NCBI GenBank assembly: GCA_910588625.1 | Contig: CAJUQN010000115.1 | Span: 1-7,536, forward strand | Direction: 5' to 3' | Source of the DNA: an uncultured Oscillospiraceae bacterium | GTDB lineage: Bacteria > Bacillota > Clostridia > Oscillospirales > Oscillospiraceae | DNA length: 7,536 bases | Shown here: piece by piece, positions 1 through 5,749 of the stretch | How positions within the stretch are numbered: the first letter of the stretch is position 1 | Layout of the letters: every line of letters begins with the position of its first letter | Notes under the pieces: model-generated | Database searches by the model: none | The model's input: only the letters and a program-made list of their open reading frames with translations | Told to the model about the DNA's origin: nothing | Program-made: the position numbers and the translations under genes

Positions 1-54
1 AAAAACGACAAAATTTGTTCGGCGTTTTCTTACAATTTTAGATTGGCGTTGACA
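1..54 (-). mobile_element. Putative insertion-sequence end (IS21-like) inside the kinase gene
   Basis: Read on the minus strand, the kinase family match stops after Gly100. The next bases begin TGTCAACGCC and continue through AAAATTG and a second AAATTTTG-like stretch to the window edge. A TGT start with subterminal AAAATTG-type repeats resembles IS21-family ends. The words TGGCGTTGAC and CGGCGTTTTC (plus strand) also recur about 27 bases apart, as in the repeated end motifs of that family. Only about 54 bases are present, with no transposase, so the family name is tentative. The other end and any target duplication lie outside the window. Confidence 0.45.
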
Positions 55-354
55 CCCGAAAGAGAGCTGTGAGATGTAGAAGGCCAGCACGGAGGCCAGC
101 CAGGACACGGATTGTTGATTTCCCATCCAGAAGCGGCTGACGGCATACAGCTCCAGCACACCCACAGCAACGGAGACTACCCCGCCGATGTCAAATTTGG
201 CTGGGATAAGTTGAAGCGCAGCCAGGAGGAAAATGTAAGCCGCAAAGTACCATAGTTTCTGCTTCTTCCCGGTGAGGCGGCTGGCAAAGATTATGTGCAT
301 CACCCCCTGCCCGCCGAGGCAGAGGCCATCCATAAACAGGCTAAACCAGTCCAA
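55..354 (-). pseudogene. Sensor histidine kinase (GHKL/AgrC-like), N-terminal membrane domain only, interrupted
   Basis: This is the membrane-sensing half of what was probably the partner kinase of the adjacent LytTR regulator. It was read directly from the minus strand. A TTG start at 354 gives a protein beginning (M)DWFSLFMDGLCLGGQG. The start lies one base past the regulator stop, with GAGAGGGGAT upstream as a ribosome site. An internal ATG at 333 is an alternative. About four hydrophobic stretches are visible, near residues 10-26, 34-51, 56-76 and 82-100. The segment ends in YISQLSFG. After this the frame stays open to the window edge but becomes basic (CQRQSKIVRKRRTN), unlike any membrane or kinase region. 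This is where the insertion-like sequence starts. No H-box or ATPase domain is present in the window. The gene is probably inactive unless the remainder lies on the far side and is restored by excision. Confidence 0.7.
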
Positions 355-355
355 G

Positions 356-1072
356 TCAGATCCCCCTCTCGTTCATATAGCGCAAAAGGGCCTGCATCAG
401 CTCCCGCTCCCGCAGCCGGGAGGCGGGGATACGCTCCCCCTGGAACAGCAGGACCTGCCCGTCCTGGCACCCGCGCACATAGTCCAGATTGACCAGATAG
501 CTCCGATGGCACTTGAAAAAGCGCCCGTCCACCCGCCGCTCCAGATCCTCCAGCTTGTCGTAGTAATCGCTCACTGTCCCGTCACTTTTGTGGAGGTAGA
601 TTTTCCGGCCTAATACCTCGCAGTACACAATATCCGACAGGAGAACCACCTCGCAGCCGGTTCCCCGCTGGATCACGATGTCCTCGGCTGTCCTCTGTTC
701 CAAGGAGCGGAGCACCCGATCCATGGTCTGATGGAAGCGGGCGCTGTCCAGAGGCTTGAGCAGGTAATCGTATGCCTCTACCTGGAAAGCGTCGAAAACG
801 AGCTCCTTCAGCACCGTCACAAAGACCAGCAGGCTGTGATCTCCCCGCCGGCGCAGCAGCCTGGCCGTCTCCATTCCATCCAGCTGTTCCATCTGGATGT
901 CCATGAAAATCACATCAAAGCGCTCAACCGCATCCAGCAGGGCTCGGCCATTGAGAAAACTGCTGACGGAGTAGACAGCAGTCATTGATTTTTCTTTCAT
1001 ATAGTCCGCAAGATGGCCTGCAAGCTCCTGGACCATCATGGGTTCATCGTCGCAGATCGCAAATTTTATCAT
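356..1072 (-). CDS. LytTR-family response regulator (AgrA/ComE type)
   Basis: This is a cytoplasmic two-component transcription factor of 238 aa. The receiver domain covers residues 1-120. It has the acidic pocket at D8/D9, the phospho-acceptor D58 in FMDIQM, the conserved T86 and the KP pair at K106-P107. A LytTR DNA-binding domain covers about 133-235, with the characteristic FKCHRSYLVNLDYV at 186-199. Length and order are normal for the family. I chose ATG 1072 because MIKFAICDDEP is the standard beginning. A GTG at 1084 would add only MVVN, and its GTGGTGG may serve as a weak ribosome site. The kinase start follows the stop by one base, so the two formed an operon. The upstream paired boxes at 1184-1213 suggest that the protein activates its own transcription. 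With the kinase broken, its phosphorylation source is unclear. Confidence 0.93.
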   Translation of the reverse strand: MIKFAICDDEPMMVQELAGHLADYMKEKSMTAVYSVSSFLNGRALLDAVERFDVIFMDIQMEQLDGMETARLLRRRGDHSLLVFVTVLKELVFDAFQVEAYDYLLKPLDSARFHQTMDRVLRSLEQRTAEDIVIQRGTGCEVVLLSDIVYCEVLGRKIYLHKSDGTVSDYYDKLEDLERRVDGRFFKCHRSYLVNLDYVRGCQDGQVLLFQGERIPASRLRERELMQALLRYMNERGI

Positions 1073-1097
1073 GTTTACCACCACGGTTTTGACGCTC

Positions 1098-1138
1098 TTA
1101 TTCTATTCTCCCCGCCTCCGACAGGGAGAATAGAATAA
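1098..1138 (-). repeat. Perfect 15-bp inverted repeat in the regulator leader
   Basis: The arms TTATTCTATTCTCCC (1098-1112) and its exact complement (1124-1138) flank an 11-base loop. The repeat lies between the candidate promoter and the regulator start. With transcription beginning near 1137, the mRNA would start with this hairpin. No T-run follows it, so it is not an ordinary terminator. It could stabilise the 5' end of the mRNA, or be a DNA operator or a small-element scar. Confidence 0.85.
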
Positions 1139-1143
1139 ATATT

Positions 1144-1172
1144 AGAATAACAAAAGAGAAACAGGGATACAA
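1144..1172 (-). promoter_or_regulatory. Candidate promoter of the LytTR operon
   Basis: On the minus strand, TTGTAT (1172-1167) and TATTCT (1149-1144) are separated by 17 bases. The -35 match is weak (3 of 6) and the -10 match moderate (4 of 6). This fits a promoter that needs an activator bound at the paired boxes just upstream. Transcription would start near 1137, about 65 bases before the ATG. Confidence 0.5.
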
Positions 1173-1183
1173 CCCCCGATGTT

Positions 1184-1213
1184 ATGAAATGTTGCGGATA
1201 TGTCATGAAATGT
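1184..1213 (-). promoter_or_regulatory. LytTR operator: two ACATTTCAT boxes, 12 bp apart
   Basis: On the minus strand ACATTTCAT occurs at 1213-1205 and again, identically, at 1192-1184. The 12-base gap gives a 21-bp period, two turns of the helix. Pairs of 9-bp direct repeats with a 12-bp spacer are the known binding geometry of LytTR regulators. The box resembles the ComE-type element ACAnTTCAG. It lies 11 bases upstream of the candidate -35, as expected for an activator. The natural candidate to bind here is the regulator at 356-1072. Confidence 0.75.
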
Positions 1214-1222
1214 TTTCGCTCT

Positions 1223-1259
1223 AAAAAAACCAGCGGAGCAGCCGCAGCCGCCCCACTGG
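1223..1259 (-). terminator. Intrinsic terminator on the minus strand
   Basis: Read on the minus strand, CCAGTGGGGC (1259-1250) pairs with GCTCCGCTGG (1239-1230), allowing two wobble pairs, around a 10-base GC-rich loop. Seven T residues follow (1229-1223). It would stop transcripts coming from the right, but no convincing minus-strand gene lies to its right before the FecR gene. It may be left over from a lost gene, or insulate the LytTR operon. Confidence 0.65.
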
Positions 1260-1376
1260 CCTGGAGGGGAGATGGAACTACAATCAGTTAATTTCAAAAT
1301 GGACAGGAAGCACGTCTACGACGCACTTTAGAGGCATTACCCCATTGAATTTACTACCTTTTTACTACTTTTGCCG
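1260..1376. other. Stretch of unknown content between two terminators, with an 11-bp tandem repeat
   Basis: I see no recognisable gene here. A 19-codon frame starts at ATG 1272 (MELQSVNFKMDRKHVYDAL, stop 1329-1331) behind GGAGGGGAG, but the ribosome site almost touches the start and the peptide is unrecognised. TTTACTAC recurs at 1350-1357 and 1361-1368 with an 11-bp period. Similar repeated TAC/GTAGTAAA words occur near recombinase genes in clostridial elements, by recollection only. The stretch may be a remnant of a deleted gene or element. Confidence 0.4.
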
Positions 1377-1413
1377 AAACGGGCCGGAGAGCTGCATCTC
1401 TGCCCCGTTTTTT
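1377..1413 (+). terminator. Intrinsic terminator on the plus strand
   Basis: AAACGGG (1377-1383) pairs with CCCGTTT (1404-1410). An inner AGAG/CTCT stem (1388-1391 with 1398-1401) extends the hairpin across a small internal loop. Six T residues follow (1408-1413). No convincing plus-strand gene precedes it in the window, so it either closes a very short transcript or is a relic. It isolates the FecR gene from upstream transcription. Confidence 0.75.
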
Positions 1414-1456
1414 CGTGGCCAGAAATCTATATCTGAATCCAGTGACCAGAAAGGGC

Positions 1457-1485
1457 TTGCCGCCTAAAAAGAGATGTGATACTAT
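1457..1485 (+). promoter_or_regulatory. Candidate promoter of the FecR lipoprotein gene (extended -10)
   Basis: TTGCCG (1457-1462) and TACTAT (1480-1485) are 17 bases apart, and a TG one base before the -10 makes an extended -10 element. A short palindrome, ATTTC-AGA-GAAAT (1484-1496), overlaps the -10 and start region and could be an operator. The mRNA would carry a leader of about 35 bases with AGAGGAAG ahead of ATG 1529. Confidence 0.55.
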
Positions 1486-1528
1486 TTCAGAGAAATCCCT
1501 TACTACATAAGAGAGGAAGCGACATAGC

Positions 1529-3112
1529 ATGAAAACACGAAATCAAGTCCGCCGCTGCACCGCCCTGCTGCTGGCTCTGTCCCTGCTGCTCCTGGCAGGC
1601 TGCGGTGGCAAAGCTGCAGCCACCACCATGCGCCTGATGCGCACAGAGGGTGAGGTCGGCGTATCGGACGATGACGGAAAGAGCGTAGCGCCAAAGGAGG
1701 ACCTGGGGCTGTACAGCGGCTACGGGGTGGATACCCAATCGGCCAGCTTTGCCTGGATCAATCTGGACAATGTGAAGCTGGCCAAGCTGGATGAAAAGAG
1801 CGAGATCGCCATTCAAAAAGAGGACAAGCACCTGGAACTCGAGGTCAAGTCCGGCTCCCTGTTTTTCAATGTCACCCAGCCATTGGAGGACGACGAGACT
1901 ATGAACATCCGCACGTCTTCCATGCTCGTCGGCATCCGGGGCACCTGCGGCTGGGTAGAGGTCCCGGACGCAAGCCATATGAACGTCTACCTGCTGGAAG
2001 GCAAAGTGGAGTGTACAGCGGGGGTCACGGCAACCGTCTCTGCGGGCGAGGTGGGCCGGCTGGATGAGACGGCGGGAACCGTTACGGTTGAACCCTTTGC
2101 GCAGGATGCCATTCCGGACTTTGTGCGTGGGGAGCTGGACGGCATTTCGCTGGACGGCATCCCGGAGACCGTTGAGCCGCCCGTAGAACCCGAACCAGAT
2201 CCGATCGCGGACGCGCTGACACAGTACCGCGTGATCGTGGCGCAGGCGTCTGCTTACGACTACGGCGCGGATGACCCTACCGGGGACTACCGCTACGCGT
2301 TGGCCCGGATGCGGGCAGATTCAGACATACCGGCCCTGTTGCTGGAGCAGGATACCACCTTTGGCATCAGCAATGTGCTGGTATTCCAGTATGAGCCGGA
2401 CAACGGGCAGGCAGTCCAGTCCGACGGGACCATATCGGAGGGCGTTGCGCAGGCAGGCGGTTATCGAGGCAGCCTTTCCGCGGCGGGAGACGGGAACGGC
2501 ATCCTGGCCACGGAGTTCTCCAGTGGGAGCGGCATGGGCTCTACCAGCCGGGTCACGCTGAACGGGAATTCGCTCCAGAGCACCACGCTCTGGGAGGGAA
2601 ACGTCTTTGAAGACACGGATCCGACGAGTGAGGAAATCGGATATCTGGAAATCGACTGGAATGATATCGCGGATCTGAGCGGTCTGGACAGCTGGACGCC
2701 GCCTGCCGGTGAACCGTCCCAGCCGGTCCCTGATCAGCCGGAACCGGACGAGACGGCGCTCCCCACCGATGGGGACCGGATCGTGTTCCGGGGTACTCTT
2801 GGTGCGTACAGCTACAATGAGGTCCTCACCCTCCAGGGGCAGTCCGACCCAAATCCTGGGAGCGATATGGGAGAGACCTACTATCTGATCGTGCTGGACG
2901 AGCCCCAGACCATGAACCTGCGCAGCGGCGACGGACTAAGCAGCCGTGATGGCGAGGTACATCTGGTCAATATCACTTACGCTGAAGGAATCACGCAATA
3001 CATCGGACAGAACCTGGCATTCAGCATCGACCCGGAGCAGACATACTGGCCCAGCGACACTTCCCTTCCCCTTGGGGAACCGAGCACCGATGATGTCCAT
3101 GTGCTGAGCTGA
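1529..3112 (+). CDS. FecR-domain lipoprotein with two further beta-rich regions
   Basis: This is a 527-aa surface lipoprotein. The N-terminus has basic residues, a hydrophobic stretch (12-22) and the lipobox LAGC with the lipid-carrying cysteine at C25. Residues about 33-190 form a FecR-type domain. It opens with RTEGEV, contains the amphipathic 'asfAWINLD' stretch and carries the signature VGIRGTCGWVEV followed by YLLEGKVE. In Gram-negative bacteria FecR senses siderophore uptake. In clostridia, stand-alone FecR lipoproteins are common and their role is mostly unknown, so no iron role is claimed. Pro/Glu linkers near 212-226 and 391-417 separate two more regions. The last contains SDPNPGS, TYYLIVLDEPQTMNLRSGDG and a WPSDTSLPLGEP tail, a pattern I associate with surface proteins of this bacterial group. 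The start is supported by AGAGGAAG nine bases upstream. The gene appears monocistronic, with a promoter before it and hairpins after it. Confidence 0.88.
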   Translation: MKTRNQVRRCTALLLALSLLLLAGCGGKAAATTMRLMRTEGEVGVSDDDGKSVAPKEDLGLYSGYGVDTQSASFAWINLDNVKLAKLDEKSEIAIQKEDKHLELEVKSGSLFFNVTQPLEDDETMNIRTSSMLVGIRGTCGWVEVPDASHMNVYLLEGKVECTAGVTATVSAGEVGRLDETAGTVTVEPFAQDAIPDFVRGELDGISLDGIPETVEPPVEPEPDPIADALTQYRVIVAQASAYDYGADDPTGDYRYALARMRADSDIPALLLEQDTTFGISNVLVFQYEPDNGQAVQSDGTISEGVAQAGGYRGSLSAAGDGNGILATEFSSGSGMGSTSRVTLNGNSLQSTTLWEGNVFEDTDPTSEEIGYLEIDWNDIADLSGLDSWTPPAGEPSQPVPDQPEPDETALPTDGDRIVFRGTLGAYSYNEVLTLQGQSDPNPGSDMGETYYLIVLDEPQTMNLRSGDGLSSRDGEVHLVNITYAEGITQYIGQNLAFSIDPEQTYWPSDTSLPLGEPSTDDVHVLS

Positions 3113-3126
3113 GACCTATCATGGCC

Positions 3127-3207
3127 CCAACCAGTCCTGCGGACTGATTGGGCAAAGCCAGCAGCCCCTGCAGAACCGTCAACAGCTCTCCGGGGCTGCT
3201 GGCTTTT
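3127..3207 (+). terminator. Tandem hairpins and terminator after the FecR gene
   Basis: A first hairpin pairs 3127-3137 with 3141-3151 (one mismatch, three-base loop). A second, stronger one pairs AAAGCCAGCAGCCCC (3154-3168) perfectly with 3192-3206, across a 23-base loop, ending in TTTT (3204-3207). The T-run is short, but the stem is strong. Because the outer pairs are A-T on both sides, the hairpin could act weakly in both directions. Confidence 0.72.
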
Positions 3208-3222
3208 GGAAAAGTATACGGC

Positions 3223-3252
3223 TTGACTTACAGGCGATAAAGCGCGTACAAT
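3223..3252 (+). promoter_or_regulatory. Candidate promoter of the metallophosphatase gene
   Basis: TTGACT (3223-3228) and TACAAT (3247-3252) each match the housekeeping consensus at five of six positions, with an 18-base spacer. This is the best consensus promoter in the window. It lies just after the FecR terminator and about 46 bases before the phosphatase ATG. Confidence 0.65.
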
Positions 3253-3298
3253 CACAGAGATCAAGACATAAACCAGATAAGATGGAGGTGCATCCCAT

Positions 3299-4003
3299 AT
3301 GCAATACGCTGTTTCCGACATCCACGGCTGCTATGGCAAGTATGTCGAGCTCCTACGCCGCCGCGACCTCAAAGACTCCGACACGCTATACGTCCTGGGC
3401 GACATGATAGACCGAGGCCCGGACGGGCTGAAGATCCTGTTGGATATGTTCATGCGCCCCAATATCGTCCCCTTCTTGGGCAATCACGAGTACGCCGCCT
3501 TGACCTGCCTGCCGTGGCTCATGGAGGAGCTGACGGAGGAGAACACAGAGCCGGACGTGCTCATGTGGCGGCTGAAGAGCATCCAGGGCTGGATGTCCGA
3601 TGGCGGGGAGACAACTATTGCAGAATTCCGCAGGCTCTCCACGGAGGCCCGGCAGGACGTGCTGGACATCCTGGAGGACCTGACGGTCTATGAGGAGACA
3701 GAGGCGGGCGGCAGGGAGTTCGTCCTGGTCCATGCGGGGCTGGGCGGCTTCTCACCGGATAAAGCCCTGGACGATTATGGACTGGACGAGCTAATCCTGT
3801 CGCGCCCCGAGCCAGGGCAGGTATATTTTCCGGATAAATACCTGGTCTTCGGCCACACGCCTACGCCGTACTACACGGGGGCGCGCCCGGAGGACGCGAG
3901 GATTTATCGAATGGGCAAGCTGATCGGCATCGACTGCGGCTGCGCGTCCGGCGGCCCGCTGGGCTGTCTCTGCCTGGATACGCTAGAGGAAATCTACGTT
4001 TGA
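3299..4003 (+). CDS. PPP-family metallophosphatase (bacterial serine/threonine phosphatase or ApaH-like)
   Basis: This 234-aa cytoplasmic enzyme hydrolyses phosphomonoesters with a two-metal centre. All signature motifs are in order: D7-x-H9-G, GDMIDRG (34-40, with D35 and D38/R39), GNHE (61-64), HAG (145-147) and FGHTP (184-188). The length is normal for the small bacterial PPP group, which includes PrpA-type protein phosphatases and ApaH. The exact substrate cannot be told from the sequence. A central helical insertion (about 70-130) is rich in acidic residues and probably covers the active site. ATG 3299 is fixed by GGAGGTG (3284-3290), eight bases upstream. The gene has its own promoter and is separated from the FecR gene by a terminator. 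It converges on the minus-strand gene at 4039 with only 35 bases between them and no clear terminator. Confidence 0.92.
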   Translation: MQYAVSDIHGCYGKYVELLRRRDLKDSDTLYVLGDMIDRGPDGLKILLDMFMRPNIVPFLGNHEYAALTCLPWLMEELTEENTEPDVLMWRLKSIQGWMSDGGETTIAEFRRLSTEARQDVLDILEDLTVYEETEAGGREFVLVHAGLGGFSPDKALDDYGLDELILSRPEPGQVYFPDKYLVFGHTPTPYYTGARPEDARIYRMGKLIGIDCGCASGGPLGCLCLDTLEEIYV

Positions 4004-4038
4004 GCCCAGTGCTCTGTAGCAGACAAGTTGTCCTTAAA

Positions 4039-4329
4039 TTACTTGATCCGCCCCAGCTTGTCGCACGCTACGAACTTCTCGCCGTCCCAAATAGCGTGAC
4101 TGATCTGCGTGCCATTGCCGCGATAATCCTTCTGACCGTAACCGTACACAACTCCTTCGGTGGGCTCAAACACGACAAGGTCACCTGCGCCTCCGCGTTT
4201 ATCGCCGGTATAAGTCCCAACAGTGGTATCGAAGTCGTACTGGCCCCGCTCCGTCATGCGGCACACCCAGGGGCGGCTATACCGCCGCCAATTATACATA
4301 CCATAGCTATCAATAACTGCGTTTTTCAT
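4039..4329 (-). CDS. Uncharacterised 96-aa protein
   Basis: I do not recognise a function. The protein starts MKNAVIDSYGMYNWRRYSRPWV and is rich in Tyr, Gly and aromatic residues. It has a middle GDLVVFEPTEGVVYGYGQKDYRG and a C-terminus FVACDKLGRIK. It looks like a small soluble beta protein with no signal or membrane segment. The frame is open much further upstream (to 4539), but that part is the antisense of the SSB remnant. I chose ATG 4329 because GGGAAAGG lies about ten bases before it and the credible composition begins there. It is the only minus-strand gene in the right half, and its upstream region abuts the truncated SSB gene. It may have been inverted or brought in by the rearrangement that broke SSB. 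Its promoter would have to lie within the SSB remnant. Confidence 0.72.
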   Translation of the reverse strand: MKNAVIDSYGMYNWRRYSRPWVCRMTERGQYDFDTTVGTYTGDKRGGAGDLVVFEPTEGVVYGYGQKDYRGNGTQISHAIWDGEKFVACDKLGRIK

Positions 4330-4363
4330 ATTGCTTTTACCTTTCCCCCCGTATTGCCGATAG

Positions 4364-4630
4364 GTCAGCATAGCCTGGCGGCAGACCGCCGAGTTCGTCA
4401 GCAAGTATTTCACCAAGGGCCGCATGGCCGTGGTCGATGGGCGTCTCCAGCTCCGGGACTGGGTCGACCGCGACGGCAACAAGCGCCGCAGCGCCGAGAT
4501 CGTCGCCAGCAGCGTCAACTTCGGCGACAGCAAGCCCAAGGACCAGGCGGCCCCAGCGACCAGCTACGCCCCCGTCGGCGCGTACTCCGGCGGCTACGGC
4601 GCGGAGTCCGACGGTGACCTGCCGTTCTGA
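4364..4630 (+). pseudogene. ssb: Single-stranded DNA-binding protein, 5'-truncated
   Basis: Reading upstream from ATG 4424 in frame gives IAWRQTAEFVSKYFTKGRM, then VDGRLQLRDWVDRDGNKRR and AEIVASSVNFGDSKPK. This is the second half of a bacterial SSB OB fold. A Gly/Ala/Pro-rich linker follows, and then the acidic tip DGDLPF, which in SSB recruits partner proteins. A stop codon (4361-4363) lies three codons before the homology. The first ~55 residues of the fold, including the start, are absent from the window. The junction lies at about 4364-4370. The natural terminator remains directly downstream. In intact elements SSB would bind single-stranded DNA during transfer or replication. As it stands the gene cannot make a DNA-binding domain. 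A 68-aa product from ATG 4424 (weak AAGGG four bases upstream) is possible but would be only a partial fold plus tail. Confidence 0.85.
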
Positions 4631-4652
4631 TCAGCATATGGACCGCGTCCAG

Positions 4653-4686
4653 GCGGGAGGGAGTACAATGCCCCTCCCGCTTTTTT
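4653..4686 (+). terminator. Intrinsic terminator after the SSB remnant
   Basis: GCGGGAGGG (4653-4661) pairs perfectly with CCCTCCCGC (4672-4680) around a ten-base loop. Six T residues follow (4681-4686). It ends the ssb transcription unit. The downstream row starting at 4718 then needs read-through or its own promoter, and I see no clear promoter in the 31 bases between. Confidence 0.88.
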
Positions 4687-4717
4687 CGCGCCCAAAATCA
4701 AGAAATGGAGGTACGAC

Positions 4718-5110
4718 ATGAAGCAATACGGATTAACAGCGGAAGGGCTGCGGCGGATTCGGGACGCCGCCGATCCCGGCAACCCCCACAGCTACGAGTG
4801 GTATGTGATTGAAAACATCAATACGCCGGAGGAGCGCATGGAGCGCACGACCTCGCTGGAAGAAGCCATCCGGACGTACACTGCCCTCAATACTGAGGAC
4901 AAGCGGCTGGGCGTCACCAAGGACGACATCGCCGCCGTGGATATTATCATCCGGCATGGCGGCCGGGAGTGGATCTCGGAGGACCGTCTGAAGCTGGACA
5001 GCTTCCGGTCCGACCCGACGGTTGCCGCCGCCGTTACGGAGATCCAAAGCGTCCTGGCTGGCTGCACACCCACGCAGGGCATGGCAGCCAATCGGAAGGA
5101 GGATGATTAA
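4718..5110 (+). CDS. Uncharacterised 130-aa element-associated protein
   Basis: Function is not recognised. The protein begins MKQYGLTAEGLRRIRDAADPG and is hydrophilic, soluble and acidic overall. Residues about 26-108 form one likely domain, with EWYVIENINTPEERMERTTSLEEAI, then LGVTKDDIAAVDIIIRHGGREWISED and LKLDSFRSDPTV. The style resembles small accessory domains encoded on clostridial conjugative elements, some of which also occur fused into large polyvalent proteins. That is an impression from memory, not a search. GGAGG (4707-4711) six bases before ATG 4718 supports the start. It is the first gene of a compact plus-strand row, and the next gene begins two bases after its stop. Confidence 0.82.
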   Translation: MKQYGLTAEGLRRIRDAADPGNPHSYEWYVIENINTPEERMERTTSLEEAIRTYTALNTEDKRLGVTKDDIAAVDIIIRHGGREWISEDRLKLDSFRSDPTVAAAVTEIQSVLAGCTPTQGMAANRKEDD

Positions 5111-5112
5111 CC

Positions 5113-5739
5113 ATGACAAATCGAATCCTGCTCCACGCTCACGCCAACGAGAATACCATCCAGTTCCGCACCATCAGCGCCCGGATGAAATCCCCGCAAC
5201 GGTTCTATATCACCTACGACGAGCTTGACCGCCTCCGGCGCGACGGCAGCATCATCACCAACGACATCCATTCTTTCTTGCAGCTCCGTCTGGACGAGCG
5301 GCGCGACCGGATCAGGTTCGAGTTCACATGGCTCACCGGACACAGCTTCGATAGCGTGGAGGGCAGCGAGCAGACAATACACCTGCACTGGTCCGCGTTC
5401 CGGGCGTTCCTGGAAACCTGCCGCCAGCCGGACGGCCCCAAGGACTTCAAGGCCCTCTCCCTGGATGTGTCCAAAAGCCGCCCCCGGCTGGTGTTCGACG
5501 GCAACAGGGCCAATCTCCGCGCCGCCATCGGCGATCCGGTAATCCGCCGCAAGCTGGGCAAGGCACTAATGGCTAATTTTAACTATCCTGATGCCGACGA
5601 GATCCATCTGTATAACGACTTTGTACCGTATTCGTTCTTTTTCCGGGAATACCGGGGAGGCCGGGCCTGTATGTGCGGCGGCCTGATCCTGCACGGGCAG
5701 GAGGATATGAGCAAGGCGTATTACAGCGTCCATACCTGA
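5113..5739 (+). CDS. Uncharacterised 208-aa element-associated protein
   Basis: The function is unknown. It is a soluble protein with no signal peptide or membrane span. Its N-terminal half carries FYITYDELDRLRRDGSIITN and LRLDERRDRIRFEFTWL. The latter is an alternating beta-strand pattern that suggests a compact mixed fold. The middle (ALSLDVSKSRPRLVFDG) also looks beta-rich. The C-terminal third has NYPDADEIHLYNDFVPYSFFFREY and a CMCGGLILHG segment. Two close cysteines alone do not establish metal binding. AAGGAGG (5096-5102), inside the end of the preceding gene, lies ten bases before ATG 5113. The two genes are therefore cotranscribed and probably coupled. Proteins of this size and style often precede Toprim/DUF3991-type genes on clostridial elements, which is the best hint to its context. 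Confidence 0.82.
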   Translation: MTNRILLHAHANENTIQFRTISARMKSPQRFYITYDELDRLRRDGSIITNDIHSFLQLRLDERRDRIRFEFTWLTGHSFDSVEGSEQTIHLHWSAFRAFLETCRQPDGPKDFKALSLDVSKSRPRLVFDGNRANLRAAIGDPVIRRKLGKALMANFNYPDADEIHLYNDFVPYSFFFREYRGGRACMCGGLILHGQEDMSKAYYSVHT

Positions 5740-5749
5740 TAAGTTGCCT

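Noticed and set aside
1098..1138. Inverted repeat read as a transcription terminator
   Set aside because: The stem is A+T-rich at its base, no T-run follows on either strand, and it sits in a 5' leader rather than after a gene.
1350..1371. Tandem TTTACTAC units read as a CRISPR or iteron array
   Set aside because: There are only two units with an 11-bp period, no spacers of CRISPR size and no adjacent replication gene.
1487..1978. Minus-strand frame of 163 codons within the FecR gene
   Set aside because: It is antisense to the signal peptide and FecR domain, which are convincing on the plus strand, and has no ribosome site.
4330..4539. N-terminal extension of the 96-aa minus-strand protein up to 4539
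   Set aside because: This part is the exact antisense of the SSB remnant, with Arg/Ser/Leu-rich shadow composition. A good ribosome site sits before the internal ATG at 4329.
4000..4617. Plus-strand frame of 205 codons over the 96-aa gene and the SSB remnant
   Set aside because: Its second half is a Gln/Arg/Pro-rich low-complexity translation, typical of a wrong frame. The SSB homology lies in another frame and the 96-aa gene has its own ribosome site on the opposite strand.
5686..5700. Cysteines in the CMCGGLILHG segment of the 208-aa protein read as a metal site
   Set aside because: Two close cysteines without a second pair or histidines do not make a recognisable zinc or iron-sulphur motif.
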